From positions 1 to 46,781 of the forward strand of contig JACRHJ010000013.1 of assembly GCA_016212105.1 (NCBI GenBank): a stretch of 46,781 nt of DNA, read 5' to 3'. Below are positions 14,514 through 24,148 of the stretch, in pieces (position 1 is the first letter of the stretch; each line of letters begins with the position of its first letter). The position numbers were made by a program, and so were the translations under genes. The DNA comes from Nitrospirota bacterium (GTDB taxonomy: Bacteria; Nitrospirota; JACRHJ01). The notes under the pieces are model-generated. The model was not told where the DNA came from. It saw nothing but the letters and a program-made list of their open reading frames with translations, and did not search any database.

Positions 14514-15362
14514 TCAAGCCGTCGTTGCCTGCCTCGCCCAGATCGCCCCCGCGACGGACAGCATCACGACAGCCACCGCGAGGTGGAGCGCGGTCGCGGG
14601 GTAGTATAGCCCGGTCAGGACTACCGCCGCGCCGACGGCTATCTGTACCGCCACGAGGGCGACGAGCGCGACGGCAAGGCCCTTGTTGCGGGCCTGACGC
14701 TGGTCGGTCGCGGTGAAGGCGTAGAGCGCGAGCGAGGTCAGGAATATGAAGTACGCGAACATCCTGTGCGAGAACTGGGCCATCGTGTAGCCGTCCAGCA
14801 CAGGCGGGATGATACCGCCGTTGCAAAGCGGGAAGTCCGGGCAAGCGAGCCCGGAGCCGGAATGCCGGACGTACGCGCCCAGCGCGGCCTGAAGGAAGAC
14901 CAGGACGGCCACCGCTAGAAAGAGGCCGCCGGCCTCTCTCGCCGGGAATACAGGTTTCGCGGACAGCCCGTCGAACCCGGCCATGTACAGTACAAGCAGG
15001 AATACCAGTATCCCGGCCATGAAGTGGAACGTCGTGAGCCGTACCGGCAGCTCCAGTATCACGACCAGGCCGCCCATGACTATCTCGGCCGCGACCAGCA
15101 GGACGGCCACGAGCGGCACCGCCTTCGCCCAGCCGTCGTAGTCCCGGAACCTGCGGTACACAAGAAATGCCAGGGCCACTGTCGCCGTCGCGGCGATTAC
15201 ACGGTGGCCGAACTCCATGTATATGTCCCAGCGGTACGGCGGCACCACCCTGCCGTGGCAGAGCGGCCAGTCCGGGCAGCCGAGCCCGGCCTTCATACCC
15301 GCGACGAGGTTGCCCCATACGAGGAGCAGGAAGAAAAGGCCTGCGGTTAAGCGACCAAGCAT
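14514..15362 (-). CDS. ctaA: Heme A synthase (CtaA/COX15)
   Basis: 282 residues with eight predicted transmembrane helices in two similar halves. It oxidises the C8 methyl of heme O to formyl, giving heme A. Each half carries the signature: MKAGLGCPDWPLC (a conserved cysteine pair) with MEFGHRVIA near 50, TTFHFMAGILVF near 108; then RHSGSGLACPDFPLCNGG near 164 with QFSHRMFAY near 195 and ALHLAVAVV near 258. The four histidines expected as heme ligands are present. It starts 12 nt after the coxD stop. Second cysteine pair in the second half is as in the long form of the family. Confidence 0.93.
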   Translation of the reverse strand: MLGRLTAGLFFLLLVWGNLVAGMKAGLGCPDWPLCHGRVVPPYRWDIYMEFGHRVIAATATVALAFLVYRRFRDYDGWAKAVPLVAVLLVAAEIVMGGLVVILELPVRLTTFHFMAGILVFLLVLYMAGFDGLSAKPVFPAREAGGLFLAVAVLVFLQAALGAYVRHSGSGLACPDFPLCNGGIIPPVLDGYTMAQFSHRMFAYFIFLTSLALYAFTATDQRQARNKGLAVALVALVAVQIAVGAAVVLTGLYYPATALHLAVAVVMLSVAGAIWARQATTA

Positions 15363-15374
15363 GTGTCGTCTCCT

Positions 15375-15638
15375 TTATCTGAACAGCGTATCCGAAAGCG
15401 TCCCGAATATTATCAGCGAGAGTATCACCAGCGGGAATACCGCGAACCCCCAGACCAGCCTGCTCTCCTGCCTAAGGTGCATGAAGAAAAGCGCGACAAG
15501 CGAGGCCTTGAAAGAGGCGATGACCAGCGCGACCGCCGCGTTCGCCAGGCCCAGGTCGATGTACGACACCTGCCACGTGACGAGCGTCAGGACGAGGAGC
15601 GCGGCCCATACCGAGACGTATATCTGGTAGTCCTTCAT
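15375..15638 (-). CDS. Cytochrome c oxidase subunit IV (prokaryotic type)
   Basis: 87 residues, three hydrophobic helices, with the conserved FFMHLRQESRLVW segment between helices 2 and 3, as in bacterial COX4 (PF03626). It stabilises the oxidase and is not catalytic. It lies between coxC and ctaA; a dispersed palindrome fills the 61-nt gap to coxC. Confidence 0.88.
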   Translation of the reverse strand: MKDYQIYVSVWAALLVLTLVTWQVSYIDLGLANAAVALVIASFKASLVALFFMHLRQESRLVWGFAVFPLVILSLIIFGTLSDTLFR

Positions 15639-15647
15639 CTACACACC

Positions 15648-15688
15648 TCATAACACCCCCTGCCCCCTCTTATCTTAAGAGGGGGTTA
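15648..15688. repeat. CCCCCTCTTATCTTAAGAGGGGG palindrome (copy 2)
   Basis: Copy of the element at 1435-1477, here inside the oxidase operon between coxC and coxD. In the mRNA it would fold into a stable hairpin and could alter the relative amounts of upstream and downstream messages. Confidence 0.8.
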
Positions 15689-15699
15689 GGGAATATATA

Positions 15700-16294
15700 C
15701 TATCCTATCAGATAGAACATCGGGTAAAGATAAATCCATACCAGGTCCACGAAATGCCAGTATATACCCGTAAGCTCCACCGGCGTGGAGTATTCCGCCG
15801 AAAACCGCCCCCGCCCGGCCTGTACGAGCAGCCAGGCCATCACGAGGAGGCCGCACAGGACGTGGAAGCCGTGCACCCCGGCCATCATGAAGTACAGAGA
15901 GAAGAAGACGTCGGTGCCGGGGTATATGCCGTGCGCGAAGTCCTCCGACCACTCGAAGTATTTTATCGCAAGGAACGTCGCCCCCAGTAGCAGCGTGACG
16001 ACGAGCGACTTCTTCAGGACGTCCGCCTTGCCGTTCCTTATCGCGGTAATACCGGCAGCGACCGACAGGCTGCTGCATATCAGGACGACGGTGTTGACAG
16101 TCCCCAGTGTCCGGTTCAGTTCCAGGTGGTCCCTGTGGAACAGCTCCGGGTACTTTATCCGGAAGACCGCGTATGCCAGGAAAAGCCCGCCGAACAGCAG
16201 TACCTCGGTCCCGAGGAATATCCAGATGCCGAGCTTCGACGACTCGTATGCCAGCCCTGCGTCGGCGTGAGCAGTCTCGACCTTGCCCCCTTCG

Positions 16295-16302
<8 letters not shown>
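15700..16302 (-). CDS. Cytochrome c oxidase subunit III
   Basis: 200 residues from ATG 16300-16302 (MPDEGGKVET), overlapping the coxA end by 8 nt; longer readings upstream are out-of-frame coxA sequence. Five hydrophobic helices, the five-helix form common with caa3/bo3-type oxidases. Family features: KLGIWIFLGTEVLLFGGLF near 25-45, FFSLYFMMAGVHGFHVLCG near 130-150, VELTGIYWHFVDLVWIYLYP near 175-195. Non-catalytic core subunit of the inner-membrane oxidase. Confidence 0.92.
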
Positions 16303-17911
<1,609 letters not shown>

Positions 17912-18039
17912 GCGTTTTCGCTCCGTTTTGACTGAACCGCCCATATACATCATATTGGGGCTATGATTAAAGTAACCACAAAAAACGCTATAAGTCAAAT
18001 AAAACATGAGGTTTTTTTGATTTCAATGTCGTTTTTTCC

Positions 18040-18068
18040 TTGACTGCAGGCGATTCTGCATGTAATGT
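18040..18068 (+). promoter_or_regulatory. Candidate promoter of the beta-barrel gene at 18150
   Basis: TTGACT (18040-18045), 17-nt spacer, TAATGT (18063-18068). The -10 match is poor. The 238-nt gap between coxA and this gene is A+T-rich and must hold the coxA promoter too; on the minus strand TTGACT near 17995-17990 is a weak candidate for that. Confidence 0.35.
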
Positions 18069-18149
18069 TATTTTTAAGCAACACCCAATAGTGTCAACAA
18101 GTTATATGAACCCGGTCATTGGTTACACAAATCAAGGAGGCGTCCGACT

Positions 18150-18851
18150 ATGAAGACCAAGATGATCGCCGTTTTAATGTTCCTGTTACTGGCCGGTACG
18201 GCATCCGCCTACGAGGAGGACGGGGGCACCTGGAGCGTCGGCCTCGCCGGCGGCGGCGCGTTCGCGCTCGGGGTCGAGAGCGGGGCACTAACCGGCTCGG
18301 AACCTATTACCAACGCAGATTTCGACAACACCATCGCTTATAGCGGCAACGTCATGTACCGCTTTCCGTCGGGCTTTACCGCCCGCGTCGAGGTCCAGCA
18401 TATGGACTTGGACCTGGGTGTCGATTGGGCCGGCTCGGTCGGGTCGCTCAGCACCACGCCGGTGATGCTCCTTGTCGGCTACCAGGGTATGCCGAACGAA
18501 GACGGGATTCCCGTTGACAGCGGGTTCACCGGCCACGGCGAGCTTGGCGGCGGTATCTCCTTCAACAACTTCGACAAGGGGTCGGGAATGGACGTTGTAG
18601 ACACTTTGGTTGGAGGAACCTCCGACGTCAAGATCAAAAATGGTTACGCGTTCGAGTTTGGCGTCGGCGGAGACTATTTCTTCAACAGGAACTTCTCCAT
18701 GAACCTCGACCTCCGCTACCTGCTAAACAGGGCGGATACGACCGGCTGGAACCCCAACCTGGTCTGGGTTGGCGGTGGCCCCGTGCGCATCAGCAAGGTA
18801 GTCGCCGACACCGGCCAGGCCATGCTCGGCGTGAGGTACTGGTTCAAGTAA
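18150..18851 (+). CDS. Outer-membrane beta-barrel protein (OmpW/OmpA-like fold)
   Basis: 233 residues after a strong AAGGAGG site. A signal peptide (1-20, ending TASA) is followed by alternating amphipathic strands rich in Gly, Asp and aromatic residues: GTWSVGLAGGGAFALG, NVMYRFPSGFTARVEVQHM, GYAFEFGVGGDYFFNRNFSM and a C-terminal AMLGVRYWFK with an aromatic next to the end. This fits a small eight-stranded barrel. The function is unknown. It is monocistronic with a strong terminator. Confidence 0.75.
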   Translation: MKTKMIAVLMFLLLAGTASAYEEDGGTWSVGLAGGGAFALGVESGALTGSEPITNADFDNTIAYSGNVMYRFPSGFTARVEVQHMDLDLGVDWAGSVGSLSTTPVMLLVGYQGMPNEDGIPVDSGFTGHGELGGGISFNNFDKGSGMDVVDTLVGGTSDVKIKNGYAFEFGVGGDYFFNRNFSMNLDLRYLLNRADTTGWNPNLVWVGGGPVRISKVVADTGQAMLGVRYWFK

Positions 18852-18884
18852 ACCCCGGCATGCAACAACCCCATTGCCTGACCG

Positions 18885-18920
18885 AAAGCCCGCCTCCGGC
18901 AACGGAGGCGGGCTTTCTTG
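18885..18920 (+). terminator. Strong rho-independent terminator
   Basis: Perfect 13-bp stem AAAGCCCGCCTCC (18885-18897) / GGAGGCGGGCTTT (18905-18917)-type pairing with a short GGCAAC loop, then CTTG. It lies 33 nt after the barrel-protein stop. The rest of the gap to 19203 holds only a weak TGCTGG/CCAGCA inverted pair and no gene. Confidence 0.85.
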
Positions 18921-19202
18921 TCCCGGCGGCTTCACTCCCGCCCGCCCGCGAATTGTTAAAAAGCTTGCAATTTCCATCCCGGTGCTGTAAGGTAACTCTC
19001 CACTGCGACATATTTCGCTAAAAACCATGCTAAACCAGAAAGGGGCCATGTAATGCACGGCGAACTTTGCTGGAGGGCAGGGGCCTTCCTCACCCGTTAA
19101 TCCAGCAACAAGCAATACGAAAATCAGATGCAAGAGAATGGGCTGACGTCCGGACGCGCCTCCCGTGTCCGCGCACACCCTGAACTCGAAAAGGAGGCAA
19201 CC

Positions 19203-19724
19203 ATGAGACTTTTCATACTGGCGCTTGCAGCGGCCGGGACGATGATGTTCGCGCCCTGCGTCCACGCCGAGGAGGGAAGGCTTCTAAGGCTGGTCAACGC
19301 GACCGAGAAGGACTACGAGACGCTCAGCACGAGCCTGGACGAGGCGGCCCGCACGGGCAGGCGCGCTGCCTGCCAGAAGAAGGCGGACGAGGTCGCGCAC
19401 CGTGTAACGGCGAGACGCGCGGCGCTCAAATCCCTCGACGCGTCCGCGACGCGCACACTACCCGGCGAGAAGCTGGGCCTTGTCAGGATGCTCATCGGGG
19501 ACCTTGACCGGATAAACACGTCCATACTCTCGATGGCCGGCGCCGAGCGCGGGCTTGCCGGCTACGTCAGAAGCGGCAACAAGGACCTCACGGCGGGCAT
19601 ACACGCCTGGCGGACGGACATCAGGGAGGGGCTCCGGGAGAGCCGTCGCTGCATAAAGATCTCGCGCGCGATAACCGGCCGGCTCATGCTCGCGGGTGAC
19701 TTCAGGCTGGCGCCAGCGCACTGA
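19203..19724 (+). CDS. Secreted hypothetical protein
   Basis: 173 residues from ATG 19203, after AAAGGAGGC. An N-terminal signal peptide (about 1-22, APCVHAEE) suggests a periplasmic protein. The mature part is predicted mainly helical and rich in Arg, Lys, Ala and Leu, with two cysteines (RAACQKK and SRRCIKIS). It resembles no family I recognise. It stands alone between a terminator and a repeat element. Confidence 0.6.
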   Translation: MRLFILALAAAGTMMFAPCVHAEEGRLLRLVNATEKDYETLSTSLDEAARTGRRAACQKKADEVAHRVTARRAALKSLDASATRTLPGEKLGLVRMLIGDLDRINTSILSMAGAERGLAGYVRSGNKDLTAGIHAWRTDIREGLRESRRCIKISRAITGRLMLAGDFRLAPAH

Positions 19725-19732
19725 AATACTGT

Positions 19733-19763
19733 ACAGGGGCCGGCACGCGTGCCGGCCCCTGCT
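19733..19763. repeat. GGGGCCGGCACGCGTGCCGGCCCC palindrome
   Basis: A near-perfect palindrome (GGGCCGGCACGCGTGCCGGCCC) just after the secreted-protein stop, followed by TGCTTTTA. It can serve as a terminator and is also one of the GGCCG...CGGCCC repeat family seen at 7165-7190, 42184-42210 and 42366-42396. Confidence 0.7.
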
Positions 19764-19765
19764 TT

Positions 19766-19940
19766 TAATGCGCCCGATGAATCGGGCAACTACAACTTCC
19801 TGGATTCCCGCCTTCGCGGGAATGACGTGCAAGGTAAAGCAAGGGCCGGTACACATACCGGCCCCCGTATTTATCATTGTCGCCCCGTGCTTGACACGGG
19901 ATCCAGGAAGTTGTAGTTGTCCCGTTTACGGGACGCATTA
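19766..19940. repeat. Nested inverted-repeat element with 45-bp imperfect arms
   Basis: The left arm 19766-19810 (TAATGCGCCCGATGAATCGG then GCAACTACAACTTCCTGGAT) is an imperfect inverted repeat of 19897-19940. Inside are TTCCCGCCTTCGCGGGAA (19806-19823), GGGCCGGTACACATACCGGCCC (19843-19864) and CCCCGTGCTTGACACGGG (19882-19900). Each smaller hairpin occurs separately elsewhere in the window. No coding capacity. Confidence 0.85.
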
Positions 19941-19947
19941 ATATAGT

Positions 19948-22392
19948 TCAGGCCTTTTTTCCCTCTTCCTTGCCCGCGTCCTTCCCTGCCTCCTTCTCCT
20001 CGTCCTTCTTGCCGGACTCCTTGAGGCCCTTGCCGATAGCCTTGAGCCTCTCGTCCACGAGATAGTTCACGGTGCCATCGGGGAAGCTCCCGTCCTCCTG
20101 GCGCTCGCCCGCGGGCCGACCGGTAAGCACCTCTATGCCGCCGTCTATCGAGTTTATCGCCCAGAGGTGGAACCGCCCGTCCTTTACCGCGTCCACGACC
20201 TCGTCTTTGAGCATAAGGTGACGAACGTTCGACTCCGGAATCATCACCCCCTGCTCGCCCGTGAGGCCCAGCGCCTTGCAGACCTCGTAGTAGCCCTCGA
20301 CCTTCTCGTTTACCCCGCCGATGGCCTGGACCTCGCCCCTCTGGTTCACTGAGCCGGTAACGGCTATCGCCTGGTTTATCGGGACGCCGGAGAGCGACGA
20401 CAGGAGCGCGTACAGCTCGGTAGAACTTGCGGAGTCGCCCTCGATCCCCTCGTATGACTGCTCGAAAGCGATGGACGCGGACAGGGAGAGAGGCTTGTCC
20501 TGCGCGAACCTGTCGCCGAGGAACCCGGTGAGTATCATCACGCCCTTGTCGTGTATCGGGCCGGACATCTTGACCTCGCGCTCGATGTTCACCATCCCGG
20601 CCCGGCCCATGAACGTCCGGGCCGTGATGCGGGACGGCCTGCCGAACGCGTAGTCGCCGATGCCCAGCACGGACAGGCCGTTGACCTGTCCCGCCACCGC
20701 GCCGGTGATGTCCACCTTTATCGTGCCCTCGGATATTGCCCGGCGTATCTTCTCCTCGTACATGCTGGAGCGGTACACCTTCTCCTCGACCGCCTTCCCG
20801 ACGTGCTCCCGTCCGACGGTCTCCGCGCCAGCCTGCTCCGCCCAGTAAGACGACTCGCGGACGATGTCGGCGACGTCTATGAACCGGGAGGTCAGCTTCT
20901 CCTTGTCCGAGACCTGCCTCGCCGAGTACTCGATGACCCTTGCAACGCCGGACGCCGTGAATGGCAGAAGGCCCTCCTCGCGGCAGTGGGACGCGATGAA
21001 GCTCGCGTACTCCTTTACCGCGGCCTCCGTCCTGTCCATCCTGCTGTCGAAGTCGACGTGCACCTTGAACAGCTTCCTGTACTCGTCGTCCATATGGAAC
21101 AGCAGGTAGTATATGTACGGCGTGCCGACCAGGACTATCTTGACGTCCATCGGCATGGGCTGCGGCTTGAGCGTATGGATGGGCACCATCCTGTACTGCT
21201 CCAGCGCGTCCTCCACCGCGACCTTCTTGTTGTTTATGGCGCGCTTGATGCCCTCGTAGGCGAACGGGTTTCTGAGCAAGTCGAGGACGTTGACGACGAG
21301 GTAGCCGCCGTTCGCCCTGTGGAGCGCCCCGGGCTTTATCTGGGTGAAGTCCGTCGTCGCCATGCCGTACTGGACCTTCTGCTCGATGCGGCCGAAGAGG
21401 TTCGGGTATGTGGCGTTGGGCTCGTAGACCACCGGCGCGCCCTCGGTGGCGCCGTTGTCCACGAGGAGGTTCGCCGTGTACCTCTCGAAGGTCGGCTCCT
21501 GCCTCTGCATGAACGGCATCTGCGGGGCCTGCTGGCCCTGGTTCTGGAAGTCGTCCAGGTGCTCGAGCACGTCTTCTTTCACGTCGTCGAAGTATTCGCG
21601 GAGCTTCTCATGGACGGCGTACTTCTCCTGAAGCTCGTCTATGAAGTGGCCCGCGGCGGATACGCCGAACTCGCGGCTCAGCTCCTTCAGCCTCTCCTGG
21701 AAGCCTTTTTCCAGCTCACGGACATTTCGCATGATTTCCGAGAGCTTCGACTGGAGTCCGCCGCCTACCTCCTCTATCCTCGCCTTCTTCTCCGCGTCCT
21801 GCTGCTCGAACTCCTCCTGCGTCATAAGCCCGCCCTCGTCCTTCAGGGGGACGAGGACGAGGCCGCGCGGCGAGCGCTCCAGCGAAAACCCCTTCTCGTG
21901 CGCCTCCTTGTTGAGCGTGTCGAAAAGCTGGGTGGTCTCGGCGTTGTGCTCCCCGTATATCTCCTGCCGCCGCTTCTCGAACTCCTCCCCCTCGAAGGCC
22001 TTGGGTATGGCCTTTTTCAGGTGCTCGACCAGCGCGTCGAGGTCGTCCCTCAGCTCCTTTCCCTGCCCGTGCGGAAGCTCGACTATGAGCGGCCTGTCCG
22101 GGTTCTTGAAGTTCATCAGGTAAAGCCAGTCGGAAGGCACCGCACCCGACCTGGCCTTCCCGTTCACGACCTTCTTGACCGTGGACATCTTGCCGGTGCC
22201 CGGCTGGCCCATGACGTATATGTTGTAGCCGAAGTTCTTTATGCCGAGGCCGAAGTCGAGCGCGCGTAGCGCCCTCTCCTGCCCGACTATCTCCTGAAGT
22301 TCCTTTACTTCCTCGGTGGTGCCGAACCCGAGCGAGGCCTCGTCGAGACGCCACGCGAGTTCTTCGTGCCCGAGCTTCCTGAAGCCTGTCAT
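19948..22392 (-). CDS. LonB-type ATP-dependent protease (AAA_32, S16)
   Basis: 814 residues. The Walker A motif is GQPGTGK (62-68); a long insert with coiled-coil character (about 190-290) is followed by an AAA_32 region (GALHRANGGYLVVN near 355, IVLVGTPYIYYLLF near 420) and the Lon S16 domain (about 570-775). The catalytic dyad by spacing is S654 in EGDSASS and K697 in GGVNEKVEG, 43 apart as in E. coli Lon. The C-terminus is a Lys/Glu-rich tail of about 25 residues. It degrades or remodels misfolded proteins using ATP. A strong AAAGGAGGAG precedes the ATG, with TATAAT at 22469-22464 on the minus strand. It converges on the secreted-protein gene. Confidence 0.92.
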   Translation of the reverse strand: MTGFRKLGHEELAWRLDEASLGFGTTEEVKELQEIVGQERALRALDFGLGIKNFGYNIYVMGQPGTGKMSTVKKVVNGKARSGAVPSDWLYLMNFKNPDRPLIVELPHGQGKELRDDLDALVEHLKKAIPKAFEGEEFEKRRQEIYGEHNAETTQLFDTLNKEAHEKGFSLERSPRGLVLVPLKDEGGLMTQEEFEQQDAEKKARIEEVGGGLQSKLSEIMRNVRELEKGFQERLKELSREFGVSAAGHFIDELQEKYAVHEKLREYFDDVKEDVLEHLDDFQNQGQQAPQMPFMQRQEPTFERYTANLLVDNGATEGAPVVYEPNATYPNLFGRIEQKVQYGMATTDFTQIKPGALHRANGGYLVVNVLDLLRNPFAYEGIKRAINNKKVAVEDALEQYRMVPIHTLKPQPMPMDVKIVLVGTPYIYYLLFHMDDEYRKLFKVHVDFDSRMDRTEAAVKEYASFIASHCREEGLLPFTASGVARVIEYSARQVSDKEKLTSRFIDVADIVRESSYWAEQAGAETVGREHVGKAVEEKVYRSSMYEEKIRRAISEGTIKVDITGAVAGQVNGLSVLGIGDYAFGRPSRITARTFMGRAGMVNIEREVKMSGPIHDKGVMILTGFLGDRFAQDKPLSLSASIAFEQSYEGIEGDSASSTELYALLSSLSGVPINQAIAVTGSVNQRGEVQAIGGVNEKVEGYYEVCKALGLTGEQGVMIPESNVRHLMLKDEVVDAVKDGRFHLWAINSIDGGIEVLTGRPAGERQEDGSFPDGTVNYLVDERLKAIGKGLKESGKKDEEKEAGKDAGKEEGKKA

Positions 22393-22537
22393 GTCTCCTC
22401 CTTTGCATTGGGCCGATGCGCCGTCTGTCGGGTGCCGCGCGCGGCGTCCATCGCCTTTAATATATTATAACAAAGCGGGTGAAGTTCCGACGGGGAATTT
22501 ATACGCGGTGGCTCATAACGCCGCCGGAAACCTCTCG

Positions 22538-22577
22538 AAAGTTTTTGGGCCGCCTTTTTCCAAAAAAGGCGGGGCTT
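22538..22577. repeat. 40-nt hairpin repeat upstream of the O-antigen operon (copy 1)
   Basis: AAAGTTTTTGGGCCGCCTTT followed by a CCAAAAAAGGCGG arm and GGCTT. The inverse-orientation copy at 44641-44680 matches 37 of 40 positions. It lies 21 nt upstream of the regulator promoter. Confidence 0.8.
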
Positions 22578-22598
22578 GCAGCACCTCAAGTTTTCCTC

Positions 22599-22647
22599 TT
22601 GACTTTCCCCCTTGTTTTGCTATAGTTATGTTGTTCACGTTCAGAAC
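22599..22647 (+). promoter_or_regulatory. Promoter and operator-like site of the O-antigen operon
   Basis: TTGACT (22599-22604), 16-nt spacer, TATAGT (22621-22626). An inverted repeat GTTCACGTTCAGAAC (22633-22647; GTTC/GAAC arms) covers the expected start of transcription, suggesting repression, perhaps by the winged-helix protein encoded just downstream (inference). Confidence 0.6.
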
Positions 22648-22675
22648 ATGATTTCCGAGTAGAGGGCGGATACGC

Positions 22676-23293
22676 ATGAACGACATAGAAGAAAGCCACA
22701 GGTCTCTCAGGCTGCTGGAGGAAATATCCTCCGGCGACGAGCTTACGCAGCGGGACCTCTCCGACCGGGCCGGCATGGCGCTCGGCCTTGTCAACGCATA
22801 CCTCAAGAACCTGGTCGCCAAGGGCTACATCAAGATTTCCGCCATACCGCCGAAACGGTTCCGGTACTACGTCACACCCAAGGGCTTCGTCGAGAAGTCC
22901 AGGCTCACCTACCACCTCCTCCAGAACTACACCCGCATATTCCGCGAGGCGAGGCGCGACTACTCCGCCCTGTTCCACAGGCTGCACGCACAAGGCGTGT
23001 CCGGCGTCTATTTCGCCGGCGTGGACGAGGTGGCCGAGATTGCCTACCTCTCGCTGCAGGAGGTGGACGTCGAGTTCCTCGGCGCGGTGGATACCGGCAG
23101 GCGCGGTGAGAGTTTTTTCAAGACCCGCATACTCGGCTTCGACGAGCTTGAAGGCCTGTCGCCCGGCGCGCGGGTGGTCATTACCACCTACAACAGGAGG
23201 GACGCTGTATACAGGCGTCTCGCCGAGGCAGGCGTAGACATGGGACTTGTCCACAGCATCTATCCGCTCACGGGCGGCCGGAAGGCAGGGTGA
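22676..23293 (+). CDS. Winged-helix transcriptional regulator of the O-antigen operon
   Basis: 205 residues. Residues about 8-75 form a winged helix-turn-helix (ELTQRDLSDRAGMALGLVNA, then YLKNLVAKGYIKI and a RFRYYVTPKGF wing), like the MarR-type regulators found at exopolysaccharide loci. A linker helix leads into a C-terminal alpha/beta domain (about 100-200; VSGVYFAGVDEVAEIAYLSL, VVITTYNRRDAVYRRL) that looks Rossmann-like and could bind a small ligand, but I cannot name it. It is the first gene of the export operon (6 nt to wzm), with a palindrome over its own promoter. Confidence 0.78.
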   Translation: MNDIEESHRSLRLLEEISSGDELTQRDLSDRAGMALGLVNAYLKNLVAKGYIKISAIPPKRFRYYVTPKGFVEKSRLTYHLLQNYTRIFREARRDYSALFHRLHAQGVSGVYFAGVDEVAEIAYLSLQEVDVEFLGAVDTGRRGESFFKTRILGFDELEGLSPGARVVITTYNRRDAVYRRLAEAGVDMGLVHSIYPLTGGRKAG

Positions 23294-23299
23294 CACTCA

Positions 23300-24130
23300 A
23301 TGGCTGACGGGTTTCAGGAGATAGTAATCGGGCCAAGGAGGCCGGGGGTATCTCTCGGCCTCTCCGATGTATTCCGGTACAGGGAACTCCTGTTCTTCCT
23401 GGTATGGCGGGACCTGAAGGTCCGCTACAAACAGTCGCTCCTCGGCGTGGGCTGGGTCCTGCTGCGGCCGCTCATCTCCATGACAATATTCAGCGCCGTG
23501 TTCGGCCGGCTCGCAAGGCTCCCGTCCGAGGGCGCCCCGTACCCGGTGTTCGTGCTCCTCGGCCTGATACCCTGGGGCTACTTCTCCGGCACCTTTTCCG
23601 GCTCCACGGGAAGCATCGTGGCGGGCGGCAACCTGATAAGCAAGGTCTACTTCCCGAGGGTCATCGTCCCGCTGGGCGGCTCTCTGTCGAACCTCGTGGA
23701 CGTGTTAATCACCATGCCCATGCTGATGATGGTGATGCTCTACTACGGCGTGATACCCGGGGCCTCCGCCCTGCTTGCCCCGGTCATGCTCGTATTCGTT
23801 GCCGTGACCGCGCTCGGGCCCGGGCTTATGCTGTCCGCCTTGAACGTGAAGTACAGGGACGTGGGACATCTCGTCCCGTTCTTTGTCCAGGTCTGGATGT
23901 ACGTCACCCCGGTCATCTACCCGGCGAGCTTCGTTCCGGAGCGGTACCGCTGGATGCTGTACATCAACCCCATGACCGGGGTCGTGGAGGCTTTCAGGGC
24001 GGCGTTTCTTCCGGGAAAGCCGCTGGACGCCGGGCTTCTCGCGGTCTCGGCGGCCGTCAGCCTCGTGATGTTCTTGCTTGGCCTTTATTATTTCAAGTCC
24101 GTCGAGAGGACGTTCGCGGACAACATTTAG
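23300..24130 (+). CDS. wzm: O-antigen/polysaccharide ABC transporter permease (Wzm-like)
   Basis: 276 residues, six hydrophobic helices. N-terminal amphipathic stretch and FLVWRDLKVRYKQSLLGVGW near 36-55 are typical of ABC-2 polysaccharide permeases, as are LIPWGYFSGTFSGSTGSIV near 88, LNVKYRDVGHLVPFFVQVWM near 183 and the closing NPMTGVVEAFRAAFL. With Wzt it moves undecaprenyl-linked glycan across the inner membrane. Overlap-style spacing to wzt (18 nt) supports one complex. Confidence 0.92.
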   Translation: MADGFQEIVIGPRRPGVSLGLSDVFRYRELLFFLVWRDLKVRYKQSLLGVGWVLLRPLISMTIFSAVFGRLARLPSEGAPYPVFVLLGLIPWGYFSGTFSGSTGSIVAGGNLISKVYFPRVIVPLGGSLSNLVDVLITMPMLMMVMLYYGVIPGASALLAPVMLVFVAVTALGPGLMLSALNVKYRDVGHLVPFFVQVWMYVTPVIYPASFVPERYRWMLYINPMTGVVEAFRAAFLPGKPLDAGLLAVSAAVSLVMFLLGLYYFKSVERTFADNI

Positions 24131-24148
24131 CGGTTGGGGCGGGACCAG

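Noticed and set aside
18017..18032. FNR-like box between coxA and the barrel gene
   Set aside because: TTGATTTCAATG lacks the second half-site.
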